From an uncultured Lachnospiraceae bacterium (lineage in GTDB: Bacteria > Bacillota > Clostridia > Lachnospirales > Lachnospiraceae), in NCBI GenBank assembly GCA_910588565.1, contig CAJUPF010000034.1, forward strand, positions 1-33,604: a DNA stretch of 33,604 nucleotides, read 5' to 3'. Below, piece by piece: positions 24,880 through 31,911 of the stretch (position 1 is its first letter; the number at the start of each line of letters is the position of its first letter). The position numbers were made by a program, and so were the translations under genes. Under the pieces are notes generated by a model. It had not been told where the DNA came from. It did not search any database and saw only the letters and a program-made list of their open reading frames with translations.

Positions 24880-26667
24880 ATGGAGATGAAAAGTTTTATT
24901 GAGGAAAAGAAGATTATGGCGACTGTCACGTCCATCCGATGGGAGCGGATATTTCTGTATCTGGATGTGAAGGTAGAGTATGCTGCGATGCAGGAAAGGG
25001 GAGGAGAACTTCATTTCTATGCGGTAGACGAACGGTTTTATTCGACTGCGGAATTTAAAATTACCGGAGTGGAGGAAGATTTATATCATCTGCGGTTAAA
25101 TGTAACAAATAATGGAGAAAATGTTTGTGTACCCTCCGGCCAGTACCGGATTTATGTCTGCAGGGATGACTGCAAGATGGCAGATTGTGAGACGGATGTG
25201 TCTGTAGTAAAGAATATTTTGGATCATTCCCGGACATTTTTATATTATAACAGTAAAAAATCTTATACAGTTACATTTTATGTGGAAGAAGATGCGGATA
25301 CGCTGCCGTTTCGGTTTTGTATCCTGGCAGCAGTTAAGACCGGAATGAATTTTCCGTATAAAATACATTTTTGGGAAAAGATACATTTAATTAAAGATGC
25401 GAAAGCCACTTTGATTAGCAAAAAGAATTTTTTGCATACCGTATACAGATTTTTTTGTATTCTGTACGCTTCTAAACGGAATCATACCGTTTTATTTATG
25501 TCAGAGCAGAATGATGTGATTGCATCTAATCTGAAAGCTGTTTCGGAACGGATGAAGGAGCGTGGGATGGAGAAAGATTATCAGATACTTTTTTCTGTCC
25601 GTGCTGCAGCTGCACAGCCGCAAAGCAAAAAGAGCTGGATTCTGCTGATGAAAAAAATGGCGCAGAGCGGTTTGATCTTTTTGGATGATCATGCGCCGGT
25701 ATTGGACTGGCTTATGCTGGATGAGGATACAAAGCTGGTTCAGTTATGGCATGCAGGCGCAGGTTTTAAGTCATCTGGTTACAGCCGCTGGGGGCATATG
25801 GGATGCCCTGGTCCCTCTTCCTGCCACAGGCAGTACAATTTTGGCATTGCGGGTTCTAAAAGGATAGCGCCGTTTTTTTCCGAAGTCTGGGGAATCAACG
25901 ATGAACAGGTGCTTCCTACCGGTATGCCCAGAATGGATGAATTTTTAAGAGACAGTTACCGGGAAGAAAAGACCAGGCAGTTGTACGATAAATATCCCAA
26001 ATGCAAAGGAAAAAAAGTGATGCTGTTTGCCCCTACCTACCGGGGAAGAAGCAAGCGGACAGCATATTATCCGTATGAACTAATTGATTTTGAAGGGCTG
26101 TATCAGGCTTGTGGTGAGGAATATGTGGTTCTGTTTAAGATGCATCCCTGGGTGGCAAGCCATGTGCCAATTGAGAAAAAATACAAAGATAGATTTATGG
26201 ATGTGGGAAAATACCCAAATATTAATGATCTGTTTTATATCACGGATCTTCTTGTGACAGATTACTCATCCAATATTTATGAGTATTCCCTGATGAGAAA
26301 ACCGATGATGTTTTTTGCTTTTGATAAAGTGCAGTATTCTTTTTCCAGAGGATTTCACAGGGATTACGAGGAAGCGGCACCAGGAAAAGTGTGTTATACA
26401 TTTTCGGAGTTCTTAGAAGCGTTTCGTCAGAAGGATTTTGAGTTTGAAAAAGTAGAACAATATATTGAGCATCATTTTGACTATATCGACAGCAATGCAT
26501 CCGATCGTGTAATTGACTGGCTGGTGCTTGGGCAGATTCCGGAAGAGATACAACAAAACTTAGAGAGGGTGCGTAGAGCGAATGAACACAGGAATTCTTT
26601 GGATTTTCTTCCTGCCGGTTATTCGCGTGATGAGAAAGGTTATGCTTTAGAGGAGGAAGAAGAGTGA
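24880..26667 (+). CDS. CDP-polyol phosphotransferase (TagF/TarL-like), long form
   Basis: A 595-residue enzyme. Residues about 10-165 form a beta-rich N-terminal domain like that found in TarL/TarF-type proteins. A GT-B catalytic region follows with WHAGAGFK (290-297), TGMPRMDEF (347-355), FAPTYRGR (383-390), KMHPWV (420-425) and VTDYSSNIYEY (459-469). It would extend a chain by repeated transfer of polyol phosphate. The pairing with the short enzyme at 22060 recalls the primase/polymerase split (TarF/TarL) of wall teichoic acid systems. The ATG at 24880 has AGAGGAGGAA about 10 bp upstream; ATG 24886 is a possible alternative. The stop overlaps the next GTG start. Confidence 0.9.
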   Translation: MEMKSFIEEKKIMATVTSIRWERIFLYLDVKVEYAAMQERGGELHFYAVDERFYSTAEFKITGVEEDLYHLRLNVTNNGENVCVPSGQYRIYVCRDDCKMADCETDVSVVKNILDHSRTFLYYNSKKSYTVTFYVEEDADTLPFRFCILAAVKTGMNFPYKIHFWEKIHLIKDAKATLISKKNFLHTVYRFFCILYASKRNHTVLFMSEQNDVIASNLKAVSERMKERGMEKDYQILFSVRAAAAQPQSKKSWILLMKKMAQSGLIFLDDHAPVLDWLMLDEDTKLVQLWHAGAGFKSSGYSRWGHMGCPGPSSCHRQYNFGIAGSKRIAPFFSEVWGINDEQVLPTGMPRMDEFLRDSYREEKTRQLYDKYPKCKGKKVMLFAPTYRGRSKRTAYYPYELIDFEGLYQACGEEYVVLFKMHPWVASHVPIEKKYKDRFMDVGKYPNINDLFYITDLLVTDYSSNIYEYSLMRKPMMFFAFDKVQYSFSRGFHRDYEEAAPGKVCYTFSEFLEAFRQKDFEFEKVEQYIEHHFDYIDSNASDRVIDWLVLGQIPEEIQQNLERVRRANEHRNSLDFLPAGYSRDEKGYALEEEEE

Positions 26668-27437
26668 ATATAGCAATTGTTTTTGCCGGAGGAAGCGGCG
26701 TGCGTATGGGAGCCGGTATTCCAAAGCAATTTTTAGAGATCAACGGGAAACCGATCATTATTTATACCCTACAGTTATTTCAGTACCACGATAGGATTGA
26801 TAAAATTTATATCTCTGTGCTGGAACATTATATTCCTTATATGAACGATTTGATAGGGGAATATCATTTGAGGAAAGTTGCCAAAGTAATTCCAGGAGGT
26901 GAGACGGCGCAGGATTCCATTTATAATGCATTAAAAGAAGCGGAGCGTGAGAATCCGCAAGATTCCGTTGTGCTGATCCATGACGGAGTTCGGCCGTTTG
27001 TGTCTTATGAGGTTATCAGCAATAACATCGACAGTGTTCTTGAACATGGCAATGGAATTACCTGTACCCCCTGTTTTGAAACAATTATGATTAGCAAAAA
27101 CGGAGAAGAAGTGGATGGGGTTCCTTACCGGAAAGAGACGTTTGCAGCACAGGCGCCCCAGAGCTTTTATCTGAAGGATATTATAGAAGCCCACGATACG
27201 ATCAGAGCAACAGAGAACCGTTACGAAAATATGGTGGATGCCTGTACGATTATACGGAGTCAGGGAAAAGAGGCGCATATGGTGCCCGGAAACCGCGGGA
27301 ATATCAAAGTGACCACGCCAGAAGATGTATATATGTTCCGGGCGCTTCTGCAGTACAAGGAAAATGAACAGGCATTTGGGCTTGGACTTACCAACCGCAT
27401 AGAAACCAGGATGAACAGGGCGACAGCGCATAAATGA
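26664..27437 (+). CDS. IspD/TarI-family CTP:polyol-phosphate cytidylyltransferase
   Basis: A 257-residue protein with the IspD/TarI fold: AGGSGVRMG (8-16) with Lys21 for CTP binding, PGGETAQDSIYNAL (76-89), HDGVRPF (105-111) and a late IKVTTPEDVYMF. IspD itself makes CDP-methylerythritol for isoprenoids, and TarI makes CDP-ribitol. The position between two CDP-polyol phosphotransferase genes and an NAD-dependent reductase-like gene favours a polymer role. The extra 25 C-terminal residues (Glu/Gln then basic) go beyond the IspD core. The GTG start overlaps the previous stop (GTGA) and follows AGAGGAGGAAG. It could also be the cell's only IspD; absence of another copy cannot be judged here. Confidence 0.85.
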   Translation: MNIAIVFAGGSGVRMGAGIPKQFLEINGKPIIIYTLQLFQYHDRIDKIYISVLEHYIPYMNDLIGEYHLRKVAKVIPGGETAQDSIYNALKEAERENPQDSVVLIHDGVRPFVSYEVISNNIDSVLEHGNGITCTPCFETIMISKNGEEVDGVPYRKETFAAQAPQSFYLKDIIEAHDTIRATENRYENMVDACTIIRSQGKEAHMVPGNRGNIKVTTPEDVYMFRALLQYKENEQAFGLGLTNRIETRMNRATAHK

Positions 27438-27460
27438 GGAAATATGAAAGGAGATCATAT

Positions 27461-28543
27461 ATGGGTTGTGGAAAGATGGAGATAGAGGATGATATTCTGC
27501 GGCAGGATATTGAGGAAATTGCAAAGATATCTCAGCTGACGGAACGGCTGAGACAGAAAACGGTTTTTGTTACCGGGGCTACCGGCCTAATTGGTTCTCA
27601 GATTGTACTTGCGCTGGCGTGTATGAACCGGGTGAGCGATGCAAAGCTCCGAATTGCAGCTATGGTGCGGAGCAGGCAGAAAGCAGAAAGGATATTTGGA
27701 AAGCTGTTAGAATGTGATGACATTGCTTTATATTATGGCGATATTAACGAGCCGATCGCTTATGAGGGAAATGTGGATTATATTATACATGGGGCAAGCG
27801 CTACGAGTTCCAGATATTTTGTTACACAACCGGTCGAAACAATTTTAACCTCTATAGAAGGCGCCAAACATATTCTGGAGTTTGCGAAGAGTAAAAATGT
27901 GGAATCTATGGTGTATTTATCTTCTTTGGAAGTATATGGCACACCAGACGGAGGCAGGCAGCTGATTTCGGAGACGGATTATGGCTATATGGATCCGACA
28001 AGCGTACGAAGTAGTTATTCCGAAGGAAAGCGCATGGTGGAATGTCTGTGTGCATCTTATGCAAAGGAGTATGGAGTACCGGTAAAAATGGCGCGTCTGT
28101 CACAGACCTTTGGAGCAGGAGTGGAGTATCAGGACAGTCGTGTGTTTGCGGAATTTGCAAGATGTGCAATAGAGAAAAAAGATATTGTGTTGCATACACA
28201 GGGGAATACCGTGAGAAGCTATTGTTATACAAAAGACTCAATCAGTGCAATTTTGTGGATTTTATTGTACGGAGGCATTGGTGAAGCTTATAATGTGACG
28301 AATATGGATACCGCCATATCCATAAAGGATATGGCAGAGTTGGTCTGCGGGACATTTCCAGAAGCGGGAATTCAGGTGAAAATTGAGATTCCGGAGGATG
28401 TATCTGCGTTTGGATATAATCCGGAGATGGTTATCCGGCTGGACAGTTCAAAATTGCAGGCGCTTGGATGGAATGCTACAGTCGATCTTAGTGATATGTT
28501 CCGCAGGATGGTAAAGAGTATGTCGTGTGCGACAATCAGTTGA
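27461..28543 (+). CDS. NAD-dependent epimerase/dehydratase-family protein (possible CDP-polyol or polyol-phosphate reductase)
   Basis: A 360-residue extended short-chain dehydrogenase: GATGLIGS (39-46), YIIHGASAT (107-115), YLSSLEVYG (152-160) and the catalytic Tyr186-x3-Lys190 in SSYSEGK. The start is set at the ATG at 27461, which has GAAAGGAGA 7 bp upstream, and not at the ATG at 27434, which overlaps the previous stop. In ribitol teichoic acid systems the reductase partner of TarI is TarJ, a zinc alcohol dehydrogenase; here a different fold fills the slot. IspD-like plus SDR pairs occur in some capsule loci proposed to make CDP-arabinitol, recalled from the pneumococcal abp1/abp2 genes. 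Product and substrate are inference. It is the last gene of the long plus-strand array. Confidence 0.75.
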   Translation: MGCGKMEIEDDILRQDIEEIAKISQLTERLRQKTVFVTGATGLIGSQIVLALACMNRVSDAKLRIAAMVRSRQKAERIFGKLLECDDIALYYGDINEPIAYEGNVDYIIHGASATSSRYFVTQPVETILTSIEGAKHILEFAKSKNVESMVYLSSLEVYGTPDGGRQLISETDYGYMDPTSVRSSYSEGKRMVECLCASYAKEYGVPVKMARLSQTFGAGVEYQDSRVFAEFARCAIEKKDIVLHTQGNTVRSYCYTKDSISAILWILLYGGIGEAYNVTNMDTAISIKDMAELVCGTFPEAGIQVKIEIPEDVSAFGYNPEMVIRLDSSKLQALGWNATVDLSDMFRRMVKSMSCATIS

Positions 28544-28550
28544 AAAGGAA

Positions 28551-28600
28551 AAGAAAACTGCTTCGGATATCAGCGTTATTCAAAGCAGTTTTCTTATTTG
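28551..28600. terminator. Strong, probably bidirectional terminator
   Basis: AAGAAAACTGCTT (28551-28563) pairs perfectly with AAGCAGTTTTCTT (28583-28595), and T-rich sequence follows on both strands (ATTTGTTATT on plus, TTCCTTTTC on minus). It separates the polysaccharide array from the convergent sulfotransferase-like gene. Confidence 0.85.
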
Positions 28601-28688
28601 TTATTGAATGATGGTTGCCTGACCGGTTTGTCCAATATAGATATCTTTTCTACAGGATGTAATCGTATTATTTCTAATTTGACAATTA

Positions 28689-29846
28689 TTACATTAAATT
28701 TTTTATTTTTTTCAGTATTTTTACAGAAATGCTCCATATTGGATGTTTTATGCTATTCAGTTCCTGCCGGAATTTTTTTATTTCCTGCCGAAGTTCATCA
28801 TTTTCATTTGCCAGACATATGCTGCATATCCCAATGAAACGAATGATATCTTCATGCATATAAGGATTGTCCGGCTCCCATTTAGCTACATTTTTGAATT
28901 CTTCATGAAATAAAGCGGTTTCGTTTTCATTCAGATACTCTTTTACGATTCGCTGATTCCCCTCTTCATATTCAGCCATAAATTTCTGCGCTTCTTCTTT
29001 GGAAAACATTTCGCAGGGATAGTTCTTTTTGGACAGTTCAGAGCATTTTGCCAATACCTCCCGGAAAAAATTCTGATTTCCAATTTCCTGCATTTGTGGA
29101 AGGCCATTTAAGATCCGTTTTATTTCATGTGTATTTCCATATAAACCATGATTTTGAGTAATATCAGGAATAGAAAAGTCATTGGCATCAGTGATTCCAA
29201 TTGCATACAGAAAGTCAAAATAGATGGATTCTCCATAAAAACTTCCTTTTTCAAATCTCCGGACAATGATATGTTCTTTTCCAAATACGGCTGCAATTCT
29301 TTCTAATTTTGCATAATAGTCTAAACGGCTTTCTTTATTAATTTTATCCAGATAGTCCTCAAACCTCTCTTCTCCAAGATTGTTGGTTCCCCTTAATTTC
29401 TTGATGTTCTGATTCCATAAAGAAGATATAAATTTATCCTGTCTTCTAAGATAAACAATAACTTTAACCTCATATCCTCCTGCATCTGCCTCCTGTTTCA
29501 GATCTTTCCACAAATTCCGTTTTTGCACATCCATTGTTCTCCAAATTCCTTCATCTGAAAGAATTACGGCATTATATTTATGAAATAACTCCTTTATTTT
29601 CTCCATTCCTTCTAGAAATACATGTTTTTCCGCTTCATCGTTCCGCTGTCCGTCATCATTTCTAATGGAACCCACCAGAAATCTTCCATTATTCCGCTCT
29701 CTGGATACTCCTGGATAACTATATGGACAGGGAGGAAATACATATCCCTTACTATTTAACAATTCCTGGTTTTTACTGCAAAATGTCTGTAATGAAGTGG
29801 TTCCTGTCTTGGGTGTTCCTATGTGTATATATAATTTTTTCATCAT
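28689..29846 (-). CDS. Sulfotransferase-like P-loop protein
   Basis: A 385-residue protein whose N terminus, HIGTPKTGTTSLQTF (8-22), is the 5'-phosphosulfate-binding loop of the sulfotransferase superfamily. The rest (VIVYLRRQDKFISSLWNQ, about 129-146) resembles the conserved arginine-containing second motif that contacts the PAPS 3'-phosphate. It ends in a coiled-coil-like, charged helix (about 345-385) of the kind often seen at the ends of glycan-modifying enzymes. If active it would sulfate a surface glycan, but PAPS synthesis genes are not in the window. Two Met codons (29846, 29843) are possible starts, with AAGGAGCGC just upstream. The gene is oriented against both neighbours and is AT-rich, which hints at a later insertion. 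Confidence 0.75.
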   Translation of the reverse strand: MMKKLYIHIGTPKTGTTSLQTFCSKNQELLNSKGYVFPPCPYSYPGVSRERNNGRFLVGSIRNDDGQRNDEAEKHVFLEGMEKIKELFHKYNAVILSDEGIWRTMDVQKRNLWKDLKQEADAGGYEVKVIVYLRRQDKFISSLWNQNIKKLRGTNNLGEERFEDYLDKINKESRLDYYAKLERIAAVFGKEHIIVRRFEKGSFYGESIYFDFLYAIGITDANDFSIPDITQNHGLYGNTHEIKRILNGLPQMQEIGNQNFFREVLAKCSELSKKNYPCEMFSKEEAQKFMAEYEEGNQRIVKEYLNENETALFHEEFKNVAKWEPDNPYMHEDIIRFIGICSICLANENDELRQEIKKFRQELNSIKHPIWSISVKILKKIKNLM

Positions 29847-29910
29847 GCGCTCCTTTTCTTTTCATAGTATCTGCTGATTACTGTTATGGATACGGACAAA
29901 ATTCATATAC

Positions 29911-29938
29911 ATAATATCTGTAAAATTTAAATTTCTAA
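29911..29938 (-). promoter_or_regulatory. Weak promoter candidate for the sulfotransferase-like gene
   Basis: Read on the minus strand: TTAGAA (29938-29933), a 16-bp spacer, TATTAT (29916-29911), leaving about 65 bases to the ATG. The -35 is poor and the whole area is AT-rich, so chance matches are likely. Confidence 0.25.
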
Positions 29939-30031
29939 TTGCTTAAGTCAGACTTATACTATTTTAGTATTATTAAGGTTACGTTAAAATAAAAATCTGT
30001 ACCGTGTGCATAACTCAGGAAAAATACGGAA

Positions 30032-30145
30032 TGACTGGCGTGGGCGTGAAATGTAACGAAGGCTGGTTACTGTTCACAGGTCAGGAACGCGCATTTACTG
30101 CGCGTTCCGTGAGAACATGATAACGAAGGCTGAACGGATACGTTG
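30032..30145. repeat. Intergenic repeat element, copy C (longest copy)
   Basis: Begins with the shared core (30032-30060, differing from copy A at one base) and continues GGTTACTGTTCAC. A perfect 9-bp hairpin follows, GGAACGCGC (30084-30092) / GCGCGTTCC (30100-30108), then CCGTGA and CGAAGGCTGAAC (30124-30135). The sequences outside the hairpin, GTTACTGTTCAC and GTGAGAACATGATAAC, are partly complementary, so the whole 30064-30124 stretch could fold into one long imperfect stem. It joins features of copy A (core) and of the element at 2061-2149 (hairpin plus tail), which shows they belong to one family. Confidence 0.75.
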
Positions 30146-30163
30146 AAAAAATCTAAAAAAGAC

Positions 30164-30192
30164 TTTACTTGCTGTTGGAAATGTGCTATAGT
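30164..30192 (+). promoter_or_regulatory. Promoter P1 (extended -10) upstream of the pyruvyl transferase
   Basis: TTTACT (30164-30169), a 17-bp spacer and TATAGT (30187-30192), with the extended -10 TG at 30184-30185. Transcription should start near 30199, only about ten bases before the terminator hairpin at 30209. Confidence 0.65.
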
Positions 30193-30208
30193 GTTTAGAC
30201 AGAATTAG

Positions 30209-30240
30209 TCCGAAAAAGTATACTTTTTCGGATTTTTTTT
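30209..30240 (+). terminator. Intrinsic terminator directly after P1
   Basis: A perfect palindrome of 24 bases (30209-30232, TCCGAAAAAGTA and its complement) is followed by eight Ts (30233-30240). It is one of the strongest terminators in the window. Its place just after a promoter suggests attenuation or a very short RNA. On the minus strand no T-run follows, so it acts in the plus direction. Confidence 0.88.
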
Positions 30241-30322
30241 CGTATAAAAATATTTATCTGTTTTTCATAGTATGAATTCTTTTATCTGATATTCTTTGGT
30301 GATTTCAAACAAAAAAATCCAG

Positions 30323-30351
30323 TTTAGCATTCCGATACGAAAAGGTATAAT
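30323..30351 (+). promoter_or_regulatory. Promoter candidate P2 for the pyruvyl transferase
   Basis: TTTAGC (30323-30328), a 17-bp spacer and a perfect TATAAT (30346-30351), downstream of the terminator. It would give about 68 bases of leader before the ATG at 30426. The -35 is weak. Confidence 0.4.
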
Positions 30352-30425
30352 TTTTTGGAAGAAGGACATCAGCTGCGATACAGACGCTGAGGAGACCTTT
30401 TTGTAACGGAGGATTGCTATAGCAT

Positions 30426-31847
30426 ATGGGCATAAAAACTGCGATTAAAAAAATGCGGGAAAAAGGTTCCCGAAAAACAGTTCAATACCTGATGCGAAAA
30501 CTTGACAGGATACATGTTGAAAACGGCGGAGAGTCAAAATATATTAATATACTGCTGTTGACGAACCGAGATTCTGACAATGTAGGAGATCAGGTTATTG
30601 AGGCATGTGATATCAGCCTGATTGAGACAGTTGCAGAAAATCTGAAGGAGAAGTGCTATATTGAAAGCCGTGCAGCATCTATCGTATCCAAGAATTATCT
30701 TCGAACAAGAAAAAGGGAACTGCTTAAAAAAGCGGAATCGCTGATTGCAAATTCGGATTTGATAATTTTTGGAGGGGCGCCGATGTTCAATTACCTGTAC
30801 CAGGATTTTTATGAACGTACTGCAGTCACCTTGGAACTTGCGCAAAAGTATCATAAGCCGGTTCTTTTTTCAGCGATTGGTATTGAAGGGTATGATGAAG
30901 AAAACGCGAAATGCCAAAGGCTGAAGAAAACTCTCAATTACGATTGTGTAAAGCAGATTACAACAAGAGATGATTTTGATTCTCTGTTGAAATACAAGGT
31001 AAATGAGAGTATCAAAGTCGATAAGGTTTCAGATCCTGCAGTATTTTCTTCTGCGATATTTGACAGATATAAAGCTAATAAGGAAAGAAATAAGAAAATA
31101 GGAATTTTTATTTTAAGACAAAATGGGTTTGTGGATAATAAGATTGATTTCCCGAGAGAAGACGCTGCAGCGTTGTGGGTAAGTTTGGCGGACAGGCTGA
31201 AACAAAGCGGCTATGATTATGAGTTTCTTACAAGCGGACATTTTGCGGATGAGGCATTTATAGATTATTTGATTCGGGAATGTGGTATCAGCCAGAACAA
31301 ATGCGTATTTAATATGAATTCGCCTGAAAAACTGTTGGAAAAAATTTCTTCCTGTGATGCGGTGGTTTCCTGCCGTCTGCATCCAAGTATTATATCATAT
31401 GCATTAGATGTACCGTCGCTTGGGCTTATATGGAATCCAAAAGTGAAGGGGTTTTATGACAGTATAGGATATGGGGACAGAGCCATAGAGGTGAACCGTG
31501 AGATTACTGCAGATAGAATCTTGGATAAGATTAAACAGATTATTACTGAAGGAATTCAAAAAGATGAAGAGTTTTTGACAAGTGTGTACCGTTCTTTGTT
31601 TTTTGGGGTTAGAAATGCATTGCATTTAACGAAATCCCCTGATTCCCCATACAGTTATGGAGAACTTTTTGAAAAGTTACCGCCATATAACATTGTGCCG
31701 GCAAAAGAGGAGGAAGAAAGGCTTCAAAGAAAATTCAGAAGAACATATCAAATGTATAATAAACGATTTGACAAAATCATGTACCTGCAGGAACGGGTTC
31801 AGCTGCTGGAATCTGAAAACGCAAAATTAAAGTCAGAAACCGGATAG
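30426..31847 (+). CDS. Polysaccharide pyruvyl transferase family protein
   Basis: A 473-residue protein of the CsaB/WcaK-type pyruvyl transferase family, which transfers pyruvate from PEP to form ketals on surface sugars. Motifs: NVGDQVI (52-58), LIIFGGAPMFN (112-122), SAIGIEGYD (149-157), and CRLHPSIIS (316-324) followed by LIWNPKVKGFYDSIG (334-348). A basic N-terminal helix (1-30) may touch the membrane. The C terminus (about 430-473) is a charged coiled-coil-like helix ending with QERVQLLESENAKLK. The GGAGG site lies 13 bp before the ATG, a rather long spacing, so translation may be modest. It has its own promoter region and faces a second pyruvyl transferase gene. Confidence 0.82.
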   Translation: MGIKTAIKKMREKGSRKTVQYLMRKLDRIHVENGGESKYINILLLTNRDSDNVGDQVIEACDISLIETVAENLKEKCYIESRAASIVSKNYLRTRKRELLKKAESLIANSDLIIFGGAPMFNYLYQDFYERTAVTLELAQKYHKPVLFSAIGIEGYDEENAKCQRLKKTLNYDCVKQITTRDDFDSLLKYKVNESIKVDKVSDPAVFSSAIFDRYKANKERNKKIGIFILRQNGFVDNKIDFPREDAAALWVSLADRLKQSGYDYEFLTSGHFADEAFIDYLIRECGISQNKCVFNMNSPEKLLEKISSCDAVVSCRLHPSIISYALDVPSLGLIWNPKVKGFYDSIGYGDRAIEVNREITADRILDKIKQIITEGIQKDEEFLTSVYRSLFFGVRNALHLTKSPDSPYSYGELFEKLPPYNIVPAKEEEERLQRKFRRTYQMYNKRFDKIMYLQERVQLLESENAKLKSETG

Positions 31848-31896
31848 CCAGAGTGGAAAACCGTTCTGGGTACGAAACGCACCCAAAACGATCTGG
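31848..31896. terminator. Hairpin between the convergent pyruvyl transferase genes
   Basis: CGTTCTGGGT (31862-31871) pairs with ACCCAAAACG (31881-31890) apart from one mismatch, inside an outer CCAGA (31848-31852) / TCTGG (31892-31896). The T-run is poor on plus and short (GTTTTCC) on minus. It probably serves as a shared terminator for both genes. Confidence 0.5.
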
Positions 31897-31911
31897 AAGA
31901 TGAAATAAATT

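Larger units (their letters stand above)
29847..30425. other. Long intergenic region with repeat, tandem promoters and terminator
   Basis: No credible ORF. From left to right: a weak minus-strand promoter candidate (29911-29938); a short palindrome ATACTATTTTAGTAT near 29957; the repeat element (30032-30145); an extended -10 promoter (30164-30192); an immediate intrinsic terminator (30209-30240); a second promoter candidate (30323-30351); and a GGAGG ribosome site before the gene at 30426. Confidence 0.7.

Noticed and set aside
26664..27437. Naming the cytidylyltransferase ispD or tarI
   Set aside because: The core motifs do not separate the two families safely; context favours a polyol role but the gene symbol was left empty.
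28600..28837. Plus-strand open frame of 79 codons after the terminator
   Set aside because: It runs into and antisense to the sulfotransferase-like gene, has no ribosome site and has a composition unlike a real protein.
30032..30145. tRNA or CRISPR repeat
   Set aside because: The folds are single hairpins with no cloverleaf or TψC signature, and copies are far apart and not evenly spaced with spacers.
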